DNA from: Silvimonas amylolytica
GTDB lineage: Bacteria; Pseudomonadota; Gammaproteobacteria; Burkholderiales; Chitinibacteraceae
Length of the DNA: 64,000 nt
Direction of reading: 5' to 3'
Assembly: GCF_014645555.1 (NCBI RefSeq)
Contig: NZ_BMLY01000001.1
Location: forward strand, 186,001 to 250,000
The notes under the pieces were generated by a model. That model was not told where the DNA came from. It did not search any database and was given only the letters and a program-made list of their open reading frames with translations. A program made the position numbers and the translations under genes. Positions 56,716 through 64,000 of the stretch are shown here, piece after piece; the first letter of the stretch is position 1; each line of letters opens with the position of its first letter.

Positions 56716-57109
56716 GATGTTTCTCCTGGCCGGTTCATTGAGTCTCAGATCAACATTGATCACGCCCCGTCTGGATCCACACCTTGCCGCCGGCCTCTTT
56801 TGCTTTGAATGCGATACGGTCGGCCCGGACATCCAGGGCACACCCGCAACGATACCCGTCGCAATTTTCCGCTTGATCCGCGATATGTAGCCGGGTGGCA
56901 TGCCTCTTTTGGGTAACTTTGACATGCCTCTGCACAGATCATGCCAATGGATGATCTCGCCCACCCCGGAAGAGGTAGTTCCGTACGCATCAAGTTATTG
57001 ATCTGACTGACACAATCGCGAGCTAAGGTAGGTATTTAACGCGTGTGCGGGTATTCGCCTGTGCCGCCTTACTTCCCCACATGGGGATCAACCTGCTGGA
57101 GACCGTAAC
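56716..57109. promoter_or_regulatory. Divergent region between regulator copy 1 and the cytoplasmic hydrolase
   Basis: This 394-bp gap separates two divergent starts. Near the hydrolase it has a direct repeat ggtatt (57031-57036 and 57050-57055, 19 bp apart) and a cccc-acat-gggg near-palindrome about 57077-57088, just before the ribosome site. The regulator's frame is open through much of the gap on the minus strand but has no ribosome site there. Confidence 0.45.
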
Positions 57110-57934
57110 ATGAGCACGTTTACCACGCGCGACGGCGTCGAGATCTATTACAAAGACTGGGGCCACGGCCAACCGGTCGTGTTCTGCCATGGCTGGCCGC
57201 TGAATTCGGACAGCTGGGAATCGCAAATGATTTTTCTGGGCCTGCACGGGTACCGGGTCATTGCCCACGACCGCCGCGGACATGGCCGCTCCAGCCAGCC
57301 ATGGGATGGCAACGACATGGATCACTACGCAGATGATCTGGCAGAGCTCCTTGATCGCCTTGATGTCACCAACGCCGTGTTGTTCGGTTTCTCGACCGGC
57401 GGCGGCGAAGTAGCCCGTTATATCGGTCGTCATGGCACTAAACGTGTTGCCAAAGCAGGTTTGATCTCCGCCGTCACCCCGCTCATGCTCAAAACCGACA
57501 CCAACCCGGGTGGTACGCCACTGGAAGTCTTCGATAGCTTCCGTGCAGCCCAACTGGCCGATCGCGCCCAGTTTTACCGCGACATTCCTTCCGGCCCGTT
57601 CTTTGGCTTCAATCGTGCTGGCGCCAAGGTATCGCAAGGCATGATTGAAAGCTGGTGGGTACAGGGCATGATGGGTGGCCACAAAAATACCTACGACAGC
57701 ATCAAGGCATTTTCCGAAACCGATTTCCGCGACGACTTGAAGAAATTCACCATTCCGACATTGATCGTGCATGGCGACGACGATCAGGTCGTGCCGATCG
57801 ACGCCGCCGGCCGTGCTGCCGCCAAACTGATCCCGCACGCTCAGTTGCTGGTATATGAAGGCGCACCGCACGGTCTGACCGACACGCATAAAGAGCGCCT
57901 GAACAACGACATTCTTGATTTCATCCGCGGCTAA
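57110..57934 (+). CDS. Chloroperoxidase-like alpha/beta hydrolase, cytoplasmic
   Basis: A 274-residue hydrolase of the cofactor-free haloperoxidase/esterase family. It starts [25 protein letters not shown] without a signal peptide and has a ctggagaccgtaac ribosome site. The triad is Ser in [18 protein letters not shown], Asp in [11 protein letters not shown] and His in GAPHGLTD. It shares long identical blocks with the Tat-exported paralogue at 54271, for example [14 protein letters not shown]. In vivo such proteins are usually esterases or perhydrolases. A strong terminator follows. Confidence 0.92.
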   Translation: MSTFTTRDGVEIYYKDWGHGQPVVFCHGWPLNSDSWESQMIFLGLHGYRVIAHDRRGHGRSSQPWDGNDMDHYADDLAELLDRLDVTNAVLFGFSTGGGEVARYIGRHGTKRVAKAGLISAVTPLMLKTDTNPGGTPLEVFDSFRAAQLADRAQFYRDIPSGPFFGFNRAGAKVSQGMIESWWVQGMMGGHKNTYDSIKAFSETDFRDDLKKFTIPTLIVHGDDDQVVPIDAAGRAAAKLIPHAQLLVYEGAPHGLTDTHKERLNNDILDFIRG

Positions 57935-57951
57935 CCTGCGCATAAACCCCC

Positions 57952-57980
57952 AAAGGCCCGCAGAGTGCGGGCCTTTTTTT
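57952..57980 (+). terminator. Terminator after the cytoplasmic hydrolase
   Basis: A 10-bp stem aaaggcccgc / gcgggccttt with 5-base loop and a T7 tail, 18 bp after the stop, between convergent genes. Confidence 0.85.
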
Positions 57981-58003
57981 ACCGGTCACCGGCTACAACG
58001 GCT

Positions 58004-58681
58004 TTAGTGAAGTCGCTTGTTGCCAGGCAGGCGGTCGATCAACCCCGGCAGATCTTCAGACTCATGGTCAAGCAGGCCGCGCGACTGGGCGATCAGCACA
58101 GCCTGCGTACGCGTGGCGGCACCAAGCTTGGTCAAGATGGCGGAAATTCTTGAGCGCACCGTGGTGGGAGAGGTACCCAATTGCTGGGCAATTACCTTGT
58201 TGGGTGCGCCGGTCGCCATAATGCTCAAGACCTCGCGCTCACGCGGGGTAAGTTCATCAGTCAGCAGACCATCCAGCAAACGTTGCGACACCGCATCTGC
58301 CAGCACGCGCTTGCCCGCAGCAAGCGCATAAATGGCCGACAGCAGCGTTTCGCGTGTGCAATCGGTCAGCAAATAACCATGAACTCCACAGGAAACGGCA
58401 CCACAGATCTCGTACTCGCGTTCTTGTGGCGCGACGACCAGCAAGCGTGGCGCAGCCTCCGGGTAGCGTGAGCCACCACTAAGCCGCCGGGCAAAACCAC
58501 ATGCGGTTTGCGCATCAGACACCAGCACATCAACCTGCGCAAACGACATCGCCAATACATCACCATGTGACAGGGGAATCGGGTTCAGCATGGGCACTTG
58601 CGCCAGCATGCGCAGCACACCGGCCGCCACCAGCGCAACCGGGTGCGCCACCACCACATTAAGCGGACTATGGCGAATCAT
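58004..58681 (-). CDS. LuxR-family regulator with degenerate receiver (copy 2)
   Basis: A 225-residue paralogue of the regulator at 56080. Shared marks are the RRL-GGSRYP-APR segment near residues 67-80 and the YGA/SCGVHGYLL stretch. Its receiver lacks the acidic pair (VVVAHPVA), has Ala at the Thr switch position (LLVVAPQE) and Thr in place of the conserved Lys (GYLLTDC), though an Asp remains at position 56. The LuxR domain is intact (LTPREREVLSIMATGAPNKVIAQQLGTSPTTVRSRISAILTKLG), with a 30-residue tail after it. ATG 58681 has only a weak ribosome site. It converges on the hydrolase gene. Confidence 0.86.
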   Translation of the reverse strand: MIRHSPLNVVVAHPVALVAAGVLRMLAQVPMLNPIPLSHGDVLAMSFAQVDVLVSDAQTACGFARRLSGGSRYPEAAPRLLVVAPQEREYEICGAVSCGVHGYLLTDCTRETLLSAIYALAAGKRVLADAVSQRLLDGLLTDELTPREREVLSIMATGAPNKVIAQQLGTSPTTVRSRISAILTKLGAATRTQAVLIAQSRGLLDHESEDLPGLIDRLPGNKRLH

Positions 58682-58865
58682 GACGCACCCCGACGATCTG
58701 ACTGAGACAAAGCCTGACTGGCGTATAACCGGCGCATCCGGCACGAAACCGGACACCCCACCTGTGACGGATGATATTTCTGCATGAACGGAGCTTATTG
58801 CGAACCGGCAGGGCGCGAATCCCCCTGCGCCGTTAACTGCAGATAGCTCTTTTGGGTAAGTCTTT

Positions 58866-59291
58866 TCAACGCAAAACGACGCGCCCACACCTGGCATCGA
58901 CTGACCAGTCGCCCGGCCCGGCGATCAGCAGCGAGCCAAAAGCGATCAACAGCAGCCAGCCAAACTGGCCCTGAGCCAGACTCCAGTCAGGATGCACAGC
59001 CAGCATGGCTACCAACAGCAGGATGACAACAGGCAGCACAGCCAGCCGCGTCAACACACCCAGCATGATAGCTGGCGGACAGATGACCTCAACAAAAAGG
59101 GCAAACCAGAGCGAGAACTGCCGCCCCAGGCTGAATGGATCTTCGATCTCCTGCAGTTGCGCCGTGTAATGCGCAAATTTGGGCCAGCCATGCACCGCAA
59201 GCAGGAGCAAGCTGGCACTGATACGCAGAAACAAAAGCCCGGCGTTTACGCTGGATCGGCTGGAAGCAAAATATGAGCTGAACCTGTTCAT
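58866..59291 (-). CDS. DoxX family membrane protein
   Basis: A 141-residue protein with four predicted membrane helices: GLLFLRISASLLLLAVHGWPKF, FSLWFALFVEVICPPAIMLGV, LAVLPVVILLLVAMLAVH and WLLLIAFGSLLIAGPG. The first helix with HGWPKF and the final GPGDWSVDA are typical of DoxX proteins, which take part in redox or membrane oxidoreductase complexes. The ATG overlaps the stop of the upstream XapX gene by four bases (ATGA). It is the last gene of the five-gene operon that begins at 62289. Confidence 0.87.
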   Translation of the reverse strand: MNRFSSYFASSRSSVNAGLLFLRISASLLLLAVHGWPKFAHYTAQLQEIEDPFSLGRQFSLWFALFVEVICPPAIMLGVLTRLAVLPVVILLLVAMLAVHPDWSLAQGQFGWLLLIAFGSLLIAGPGDWSVDARCGRVVLR

Positions 59292-59443
59292 GACCAGACT
59301 CCGGCCAACACATAGCCAACCGTCATGGCCACCACCAGCAAAGCGCCAATGGGCGAGGGCGGTGCCGGCGAGGGAATATCCAGCCAGCGACACAACATGC
59401 CGACCGCCAGTGCCAGCACCATACCCACCAGGAGCGTCATCAT
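59288..59443 (-). CDS. XapX domain protein, 51 residues
   Basis: A 51-residue membrane protein of the XapX (DUF1427) type: a first helix TLLVGMVLALAVGMLCRWL, a turn with IPSPAPPSPIGAL, and a second helix LLVVAMTVGYVLAGVW. The Pro-rich turn is the family hallmark. Start and stop each overlap the neighbouring gene by four bases (ATGA), so it is translationally coupled on both sides. A gggagagtcagcc site precedes the first of two tandem ATGs. Function unknown. Confidence 0.78.
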   Translation of the reverse strand: MMTLLVGMVLALAVGMLCRWLDIPSPAPPSPIGALLVVAMTVGYVLAGVWS

Positions 59444-59679
59444 GGCTGACTCTCCCGCCGCGCAGCACGGCGGATATCGTGGCCACCGCTCAGATGCTTG
59501 TGTTGTGCCGGATGCCGGGCCAGGTAGCGATCAACCAGCCAGTACCCAAAACTCATCATGAACACCAGCAACGCACCGGTCAGCACGGGTGGCGAAGGGA
59601 CGGGAATATGCACCAACTGGCAAACAGCGCCCACGAAGAAAGAGAGCGCCAGTCCCGCCAGCACTTTGATATTGACCAT
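59440..59679 (-). CDS. XapX domain protein, 79 residues
   Basis: A 79-residue paralogue of the next gene: helix KVLAGLALSFFVGAVCQLV, turn HIPVPSPPVLTGAL, helix LLVFMMSFGYWLVDRYLA, then a His/Arg-rich hydrophilic tail of about 27 residues (HPAQHKHLSGGHDIRR). The ATG at 59679 has aagaggtgttt upstream; a GTG two codons earlier lacks spacing. It starts 9 bp after the amidohydrolase stop. Two adjacent XapX proteins of different length suggest a heteromeric membrane pair, which is inference. Confidence 0.78.
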   Translation of the reverse strand: MVNIKVLAGLALSFFVGAVCQLVHIPVPSPPVLTGALLVFMMSFGYWLVDRYLARHPAQHKHLSGGHDIRRAARRESQP

Positions 59680-59688
59680 AAACACCTC

Positions 59689-61539
59689 TTAGAACGCGAA
59701 GCAGGAGCAGCCGAAGGCGCCCCAAAAACCGGTGAAGTCCGAGACCGGAACATGAGATCGCCGCGCGACATCATGACTGTGATGATGCACCGCGCAGGGC
59801 CCGCCACACTGATGCGCCAGGGCGGACTGCGTCTGCGGCCGCACCGGGTTGTAGTGGCCCGGCACACGCTTGACGGGTGACCAGTCCGGCATGACAGGCA
59901 GATCTGCCGGCGCCAGCGAGCCAAACTCATCTGCGCCATAGACCACCTGACCATTCACCAGCGTCAGCACCGACTCGATGGTTTTAATGCGCTCTTGCGG
60001 GACACTGAAAAAGTCCTCGCTCAGCACCGCCAGATCGGCAAACTGACCGGCCTTGATCTGCCCCTTTTTGCCACTCTCGTTGGAGAACCAGGTGCCGCCT
60101 TGAGTCCACAACGCCAATGCTTCATCACGCGACAACCGGTTCGCCTCGTCGTACAACTGCAATCCGCCCACGGTACGGCCGCTCACCAGCCAGTACAGCG
60201 CAGTCCAGGGGTTGTAACTGGCGACACGGGTTGCATCGGTACCCGCGGCAACTGGCACACCGTTTTGCAACATCTGCCGTACAGGGGGTGTCTGTTTTGC
60301 GGCGGCAGCACCATAACGATCAGCAAAATATTCGCCCTGAAAAGCCATTCGATGTTGAATGGCAATGCCGCCACCGAGCGCTTTGACGCGCTCGATATTG
60401 CGCTCAGAAATAGTCTCGGCGTGATCGAAAAACCAACGCAGTCCCGCAAACGGAATATCTCGATTGACGCGCTCAAATACATCCAGCATGCGGCTGATCG
60501 ATTCGTCGTAAGTGGCATGTAGCCGAAACGGCCAGCGCTGGCCAACCAGATGTCGCACCACGCGCTCTAGCTCGGGCTCCATTTCTGGCGCCAGTTCCGG
60601 ACGCGCTTCCAGAAAATCTTCAAAGTCTGCCGCAGAAAAAACCAGCATTTCGCCTGCGCCATTCACCCGCAAAAAGTCATCCCCCGCACCGGGCGAGGTC
60701 ATGCTGGTCCAGCGCGCGAAGTCCTCCAGCTCTTCCCCCTTCTTCTGGGTGAAGAGGTTATAAGCGATGCGCACCGTTAATTGACCCTCTGCGGCCAATT
60801 GCTGCACGACGGCATAGTCGTCCGGGTAATTCTGGAACCCGCCACCAGCATCAATGGCGCTGGTGAGCCCCAAGCGGTTCAGTTCGCGCATGAAATGGCG
60901 GGTGGAGTTGATTTGATACGCCAGCGGCAGCTTCGGGCCTTTGGCGAGCGACGCATACAAAATCATGGCATTGGGGCGCGCGATCAGCATGCCGGTCGGA
61001 TTGCCGCTAGCGTCTCGCTGGATTTCTCCACCGGGCGGGTTGGGCGTGTCTTTGGTGTAACCCACAGCGCGCAAGGCTGCCTGATTGAGCAGGGCGCGGT
61101 CATACAAATGCAGAATGAATACCGGGGTATCTGGCGCGGCGGCGTTGATTTCATCCAGCGTCGGCATCCGGCGCTCGGCAAACTGGAACTCAGTCCAGCC
61201 ACCGACCACCCGCACCCATTGCGGCGCAGGCGTCACTTCAGCCTGTGCCTTGAGCATGCGCAGTGCATCAGCCAGCGAAGGAACGCCTTCCCACCGCAGC
61301 TCCAGGTTGTAATTGAGCCCGCCGCGGATCAAATGCAGGTGCGAGTCATTCAGCCCTGGCACCACAGTGCGACCTCGCAGATCGATCACGCGGGTTTGAT
61401 CATCCCGATAGCGCATGACTTCGATATCCGAACCCACCGCCAGAAAACGCCCGTCTGCCACAGCAAGTGCACTGGCGATGGGGTTGGCAGAATCAACGGT
61501 GTGGATGGCACCGTTATGCAGAATCAGTGCTGCGGACAT
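59689..61539 (-). CDS. YtcJ-like amidohydrolase with Cys/His-rich C-terminal tail
   Basis: A 616-residue amidohydrolase-3 (YtcJ-like) metal hydrolase. It starts ALILHNGAIHTVDSANP; metal ligands lie in VVPGLNDSHLHL near residue 63, with later His and Asp in RLHATYDES, FFDHAETIS and AAGTDATRVASYNPW. The C-terminal composite strand region ends GQFADLAVLSEDFFSVPQERI. Beyond residue about 575 there is an extra tail with CGGPCAVHHHSHD and GCSCFAF. ATG 61539 has ggagaaaaagc upstream. Substrate unknown; members act on amides or imides. Confidence 0.88.
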   Translation of the reverse strand: MSAALILHNGAIHTVDSANPIASALAVADGRFLAVGSDIEVMRYRDDQTRVIDLRGRTVVPGLNDSHLHLIRGGLNYNLELRWEGVPSLADALRMLKAQAEVTPAPQWVRVVGGWTEFQFAERRMPTLDEINAAAPDTPVFILHLYDRALLNQAALRAVGYTKDTPNPPGGEIQRDASGNPTGMLIARPNAMILYASLAKGPKLPLAYQINSTRHFMRELNRLGLTSAIDAGGGFQNYPDDYAVVQQLAAEGQLTVRIAYNLFTQKKGEELEDFARWTSMTSPGAGDDFLRVNGAGEMLVFSAADFEDFLEARPELAPEMEPELERVVRHLVGQRWPFRLHATYDESISRMLDVFERVNRDIPFAGLRWFFDHAETISERNIERVKALGGGIAIQHRMAFQGEYFADRYGAAAAKQTPPVRQMLQNGVPVAAGTDATRVASYNPWTALYWLVSGRTVGGLQLYDEANRLSRDEALALWTQGGTWFSNESGKKGQIKAGQFADLAVLSEDFFSVPQERIKTIESVLTLVNGQVVYGADEFGSLAPADLPVMPDWSPVKRVPGHYNPVRPQTQSALAHQCGGPCAVHHHSHDVARRSHVPVSDFTGFWGAFGCSCFAF

Positions 61540-61629
61540 GCTTTTTCTCCAGAAGACCCAAGCCGACTTTGAACACCATGGCAAAACAGAAACGGGCCTC
61601 CTGCCCAACTGGCCCGTCATGCATCAAGA

Positions 61630-62289
61630 TCAATGACCTTCACTGCCGCCAAACATGGTCTTGGCATAAATCAGGCCCAGACCATAACCGCCGCCATGCG
61701 CAATCGCCGTGGCCACGGTGTTGTTGTAGTACTCGCTACGTGCCCAGTCACGCTGCAATTCCAGCAGGTATTGCACGGAGGTCATGGGCTGTGCGCCGGC
61801 CTGGATCATCCGCTGCATGGCGCGCTCATGCGCTTCGTCACTCACGTCACCGCAGGCATCGGCAATTACGTACACCTCAAAACCCTGCTCCAGGGCCGAC
61901 AGCGCGGGGCCAACAATGCACACGGCCGTCCACAGACCGGCCAGCACGATCTTGCCTTTGCCGGCTTCATTAACGCGCACGCTGATGCGCTCATCTTCCC
62001 AGGTATTCATGGTCGTGCGGTCAATCACGTCCGCATCGGGGAACACGTCGCGGATTTCGTGAAAAATCGGGCCTGAGAAGGTTTTCTCTGCCACGGTAGT
62101 CAGAATGGTTGGCACTTTGAATTCTCTGGCGGCCTTGGCGACCAGCGCCGCGTTATTACGCAGGGTAATGGCATCAATCGACTTGGTGGCAAAGGCCATT
62201 TGAGACTGGTGGTCGATCATGATCAGCGTGTGATTAACCGGGCTAAGAAGGCGGGCGCCTGGCTGGGCAAAGGCTTTGGCTTGAGGCAT
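61630..62289 (-). CDS. Isochorismatase-like (YcaC-related) cysteine hydrolase
   Basis: A 219-residue cysteine-hydrolase-fold protein. The conserved Asp is in LIMIDHQSQMAF near residue 25, and the nucleophile Cys in LAGLWTAVCIVGPALSALEQGFEVYVIADACGDVS near 120. This pattern is that of E. coli YcaC and related hydrolases of unknown substrate. ATG 62289 has ctggagttaccc upstream; an in-frame start at 62379 would add an unrelated N-terminus. It is the first gene of the operon with the amidohydrolase, two XapX proteins and DoxX. Confidence 0.88.
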   Translation of the reverse strand: MPQAKAFAQPGARLLSPVNHTLIMIDHQSQMAFATKSIDAITLRNNAALVAKAAREFKVPTILTTVAEKTFSGPIFHEIRDVFPDADVIDRTTMNTWEDERISVRVNEAGKGKIVLAGLWTAVCIVGPALSALEQGFEVYVIADACGDVSDEAHERAMQRMIQAGAQPMTSVQYLLELQRDWARSEYYNNTVATAIAHGGGYGLGLIYAKTMFGGSEGH

Positions 62290-62389
62290 GGGTAACTCCA
62301 GAAGAATGAACCAGACACATAAACCGGTGGGGTGGCACAAAGGGCAATACACCGGACTGCCATCACGATACGGACTCATCTTGTGCGCC

Positions 62390-62504
62390 GGATCATCGGT
62401 ATGGCCAGGTCACGGATACCTGAGTCGAGTTAAGCCGAATGAACAGCTTGAAACCACCCGATAGAGGCATGTGGCGGGCTGGATCATCGGGGTATAAATA
62501 CCTG
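62390..62504. promoter_or_regulatory. Repeated composite element in the divergent promoter region
   Basis: The 245-bp gap between the hydrolase operon and the response-regulator gene has ggatcatcgg at 62390-62399 and again at 62481-62490, each followed by atacctg (62416-62422 and 62498-62504). Each copy also forms ggtat...atacc, with spacer 13 in the first and 2 in the second. The second copy overlaps a tataaa -10-like element about 40 bp before the regulator ATG. A shared binding site is likely but not shown. Confidence 0.5.
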
Positions 62505-62534
62505 CCCCAACCGCCATCTTGACGAGGAATATCC

Positions 62535-63170
62535 ATGGACCCATCGCAACCTGTCATGCCGATCCGTGTCATGGCCGTGGATGACCACCCGTTGATGCTG
62601 GAGGGCATCGCATCGGTACTCGGCAGCCAGCCGGACATCGAACTCATCGCGACGAGCCAAGGGCCGGACGCACATGAACTCTTCATGCAGCATCGCCCTG
62701 ATGTCACGCTGATGGATTTGCAAATTCCCGGCCTGAGTGGTTTGCAGATCATGCAAGACATCCGCACCAGTGTCCCGACGGCGCGGGTCATCATCCTGAC
62801 CACTTACCGCGGCGACATGCAGGCCATGCGTGGCATTCGCGCCGGCGCAGCAGGGTATGTTCTCAAAGGCATGATGCGCGCCGAGTTACTGGATGCGATC
62901 CGCGTGGTCCACACCGGGCGCCGCCGCATTCCGGCCGAGGTTGCGGTCTTGCTGGCCGAACACGTGGCCGAGGAAACGCTGACTCACCGTGAAATTGATG
63001 TCCTGGAACAGGTGGCGCGCGGACAATCCAACCGCAAAATCGGCGTGAAGCTGGCCATTTCCGAAGAAACCGTCAAAGTGCACATGAAAAACATTCTGGC
63101 CAAGCTGGGCGCGCAAGACCGGACGCACGCCGTCACTATCGGCATCAAACGCGGCATCCTGGAAGTGTGA
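62535..63170 (+). CDS. NarL/FixJ-type response regulator
   Basis: A 211-residue canonical response regulator. The receiver has the acidic pair D16-D17 (AVDDHPL), phospho-acceptor D61 (VTLMDLQIPG), Thr switch in VIILTTYRG and the conserved Lys in GYVLKGM. The LuxR domain covers about residues 145-205 (LTHREIDVLEQVARGQSNRKIGVKLAISEETVKVHMKNILAKLGAQDRTHAV). A gacgaggaatatcc site precedes the ATG. It is divergent from the hydrolase-XapX-DoxX operon and is the only phosphorylatable regulator in the region, so it may be the partner of the orphan sensor at 51109. Confidence 0.93.
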   Translation: MDPSQPVMPIRVMAVDDHPLMLEGIASVLGSQPDIELIATSQGPDAHELFMQHRPDVTLMDLQIPGLSGLQIMQDIRTSVPTARVIILTTYRGDMQAMRGIRAGAAGYVLKGMMRAELLDAIRVVHTGRRRIPAEVAVLLAEHVAEETLTHREIDVLEQVARGQSNRKIGVKLAISEETVKVHMKNILAKLGAQDRTHAVTIGIKRGILEV

Positions 63171-63188
63171 TGTTGCAGCCGGCACTCA

Positions 63189-64000
63189 TTACCAGCCGTA
63201 TTTGATCTCTACACCCACGTAATCACCATTACTGGCACCGGCTTGGGTCAGTGCGCTCCCAGCATCGTAATGCACGGCTTCGATTGCACCAGTCAGTTGG
63301 GGGTCAAACCGGTAATCAACCCGTAACTGCCCATATGCGCCAGTCCAGCGACCACCATGACCTGCCGTCCCGGCCACTGGCACATTGGGCTGCGTATACA
63401 CGGCGTCGGATGTGGTTTGCCGCCACAAAAACCCACATGCCAGCATGACGCTCAAACCCTGCGCCGGCGCCAGGGTGAATGATGGCTTGACCTGCAAAAG
63501 ATTGGCTTCACCGGTGTAGCCGGCCAGCGAGAAGTAATAACCATTCGGGAACAGCGGATTGAACGTACCCAAGGTGCCATCGTGTGCATGCCCGTCGCCC
63601 GAGGCCGCATCCAGCTGCAGTCCCAAGCGGGGTTTATACGAATAAGCGGGCAGGGTGTAGCCCAAGCGACTACCCAACGCCCACGCCCGGATATTGTCGG
63701 CACCTACGCTGCCGTTTTGCGCCATACCTTCCAGATCCCAGTCCAGTTGCCCCAATACTCCGGCGAACCGCACGTCGTACACATTGCGGTGCTCAGCGCC
63801 AGCGGCATCCAGATACTTTGCACCGTCACGCTGAAACAGTGCGTAGTAGGTGGAGAGTTCATTCTGGCCTAGTACGTGACGCTCCAGCCGCACGGTATGA
63901 AACCGCCAGTGAGAATTCGAAGTATCGTCAAACGGGCTGTCGTCAGCGTATTGAACGGGCTGACTGACAAAGCCTTGCAGCCGCCACGAACCCGTTTCCC
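63189..64000 (-). CDS. Alginate-export-type outer-membrane porin, partial
   Basis: The C-terminal 269 codons of a gene that runs off the right edge; its start is outside the window. The sequence is an alternating beta-barrel rich in aromatic residues and ends with the outer-membrane insertion signature GDYVGVEIKYGW (terminal aromatic). Segments such as WRLQGFVSQPVQYADDSPFDDTSNSHWRFHTVRLERH and YTLPAYSYKPRLGLQLDAASGD with FNPLFPNGYYFSLAGYTGEANL fit the Alginate_exp family. It lies 18 bp from the convergent response-regulator stop. The exported substrate need not be alginate. Confidence 0.8.
   Translation of the reverse strand, partial: ETGSWRLQGFVSQPVQYADDSPFDDTSNSHWRFHTVRLERHVLGQNELSTYYALFQRDGAKYLDAAGAEHRNVYDVRFAGVLGQLDWDLEGMAQNGSVGADNIRAWALGSRLGYTLPAYSYKPRLGLQLDAASGDGHAHDGTLGTFNPLFPNGYYFSLAGYTGEANLLQVKPSFTLAPAQGLSVMLACGFLWRQTTSDAVYTQPNVPVAGTAGHGGRWTGAYGQLRVDYRFDPQLTGAIEAVHYDAGSALTQAGASNGDYVGVEIKYGW

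Noticed and set aside
56716-56964. N-terminal extension of the LuxR regulator (83 more codons)
   Set aside because: The frame is open, but the extension has no domain and no ribosome site, while the ATG at 56715 has a good one and gives a normal receiver start.
58682-58897. N-terminal extension of the second LuxR regulator (72 more codons)
   Set aside because: No domain or ribosome site; it would overlap the 3' end of doxX, and the receiver begins properly at 58681.

Overview
The window is a gene-dense chromosomal segment of a Gram-negative bacterium, most likely a betaproteobacterium. The block pyrG-kdsA-eno-ftsB, the pair prfB-lysS, a phaB-type acetoacetyl-CoA reductase, a 180-kDa class NAD-dependent glutamate dehydrogenase and the ABC-F, MnmC and DUF1631 proteins all fit Betaproteobacteria. 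I would guess Neisseriales (Chromobacteriaceae or Chitinibacteraceae), but that is inference. No rRNA, tRNA, CRISPR array, insertion sequence or prophage was recognised.

Layout. 1-3.9 kb: the tail of an ABC exporter gene, then a three-gene sugar ABC importer followed by a TetR regulator with a palindromic operator. 4.0-10.3 kb: phaB, an SDR oxidoreductase, then the housekeeping block pyrG, kdsA, eno, ftsB. 10.5-12.7 kb: a MocR-type regulator and two small genes, one secreted and one DUF2917. 12.8-23.8 kb (minus strand): mdfA-mnmC, prfB-lysS and the NAD-glutamate dehydrogenase. 24.1-31.3 kb: a DUF1631 protein, an ABC-F ATPase, a FecR/DUF6600 surface-type protein and an EamA permease. 31.5-40.3 kb (minus strand): adhE, then a translationally coupled xdhC-mocA-paoA-paoB-paoC operon for a periplasmic molybdenum aldehyde oxidoreductase with its cofactor accessory proteins.

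40.5-50.9 kb is accessory: a DUF4142 protein; a FAN1-like nuclease overlapping a nuclease-helicase gene, with a 14-bp palindrome upstream; an XRE-cupin regulator with GNAT enzyme; an EgtB-EgtD fusion for ergothioneine synthesis; small unknown genes; and a lipoprotein hydrolase.

51-64 kb is the most unusual part. It holds a 1011-residue propeller sensor kinase with no adjacent regulator and two copies of a unit made of a chloroperoxidase-like hydrolase and an atypical LuxR regulator, with dps inside. It then has a tight operon encoding a cysteine-hydrolase-fold enzyme, a YtcJ-like amidohydrolase, two XapX membrane proteins and DoxX. A canonical NarL-type regulator is divergent from this operon across a region carrying a repeated composite sequence, and the window ends inside an alginate-export-type porin gene. 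The shared theme of 46-62 kb (ergothioneine, Dps, peroxidase-like hydrolases, DoxX) suggests oxidative or electrophile stress, but that is inference from gene content.
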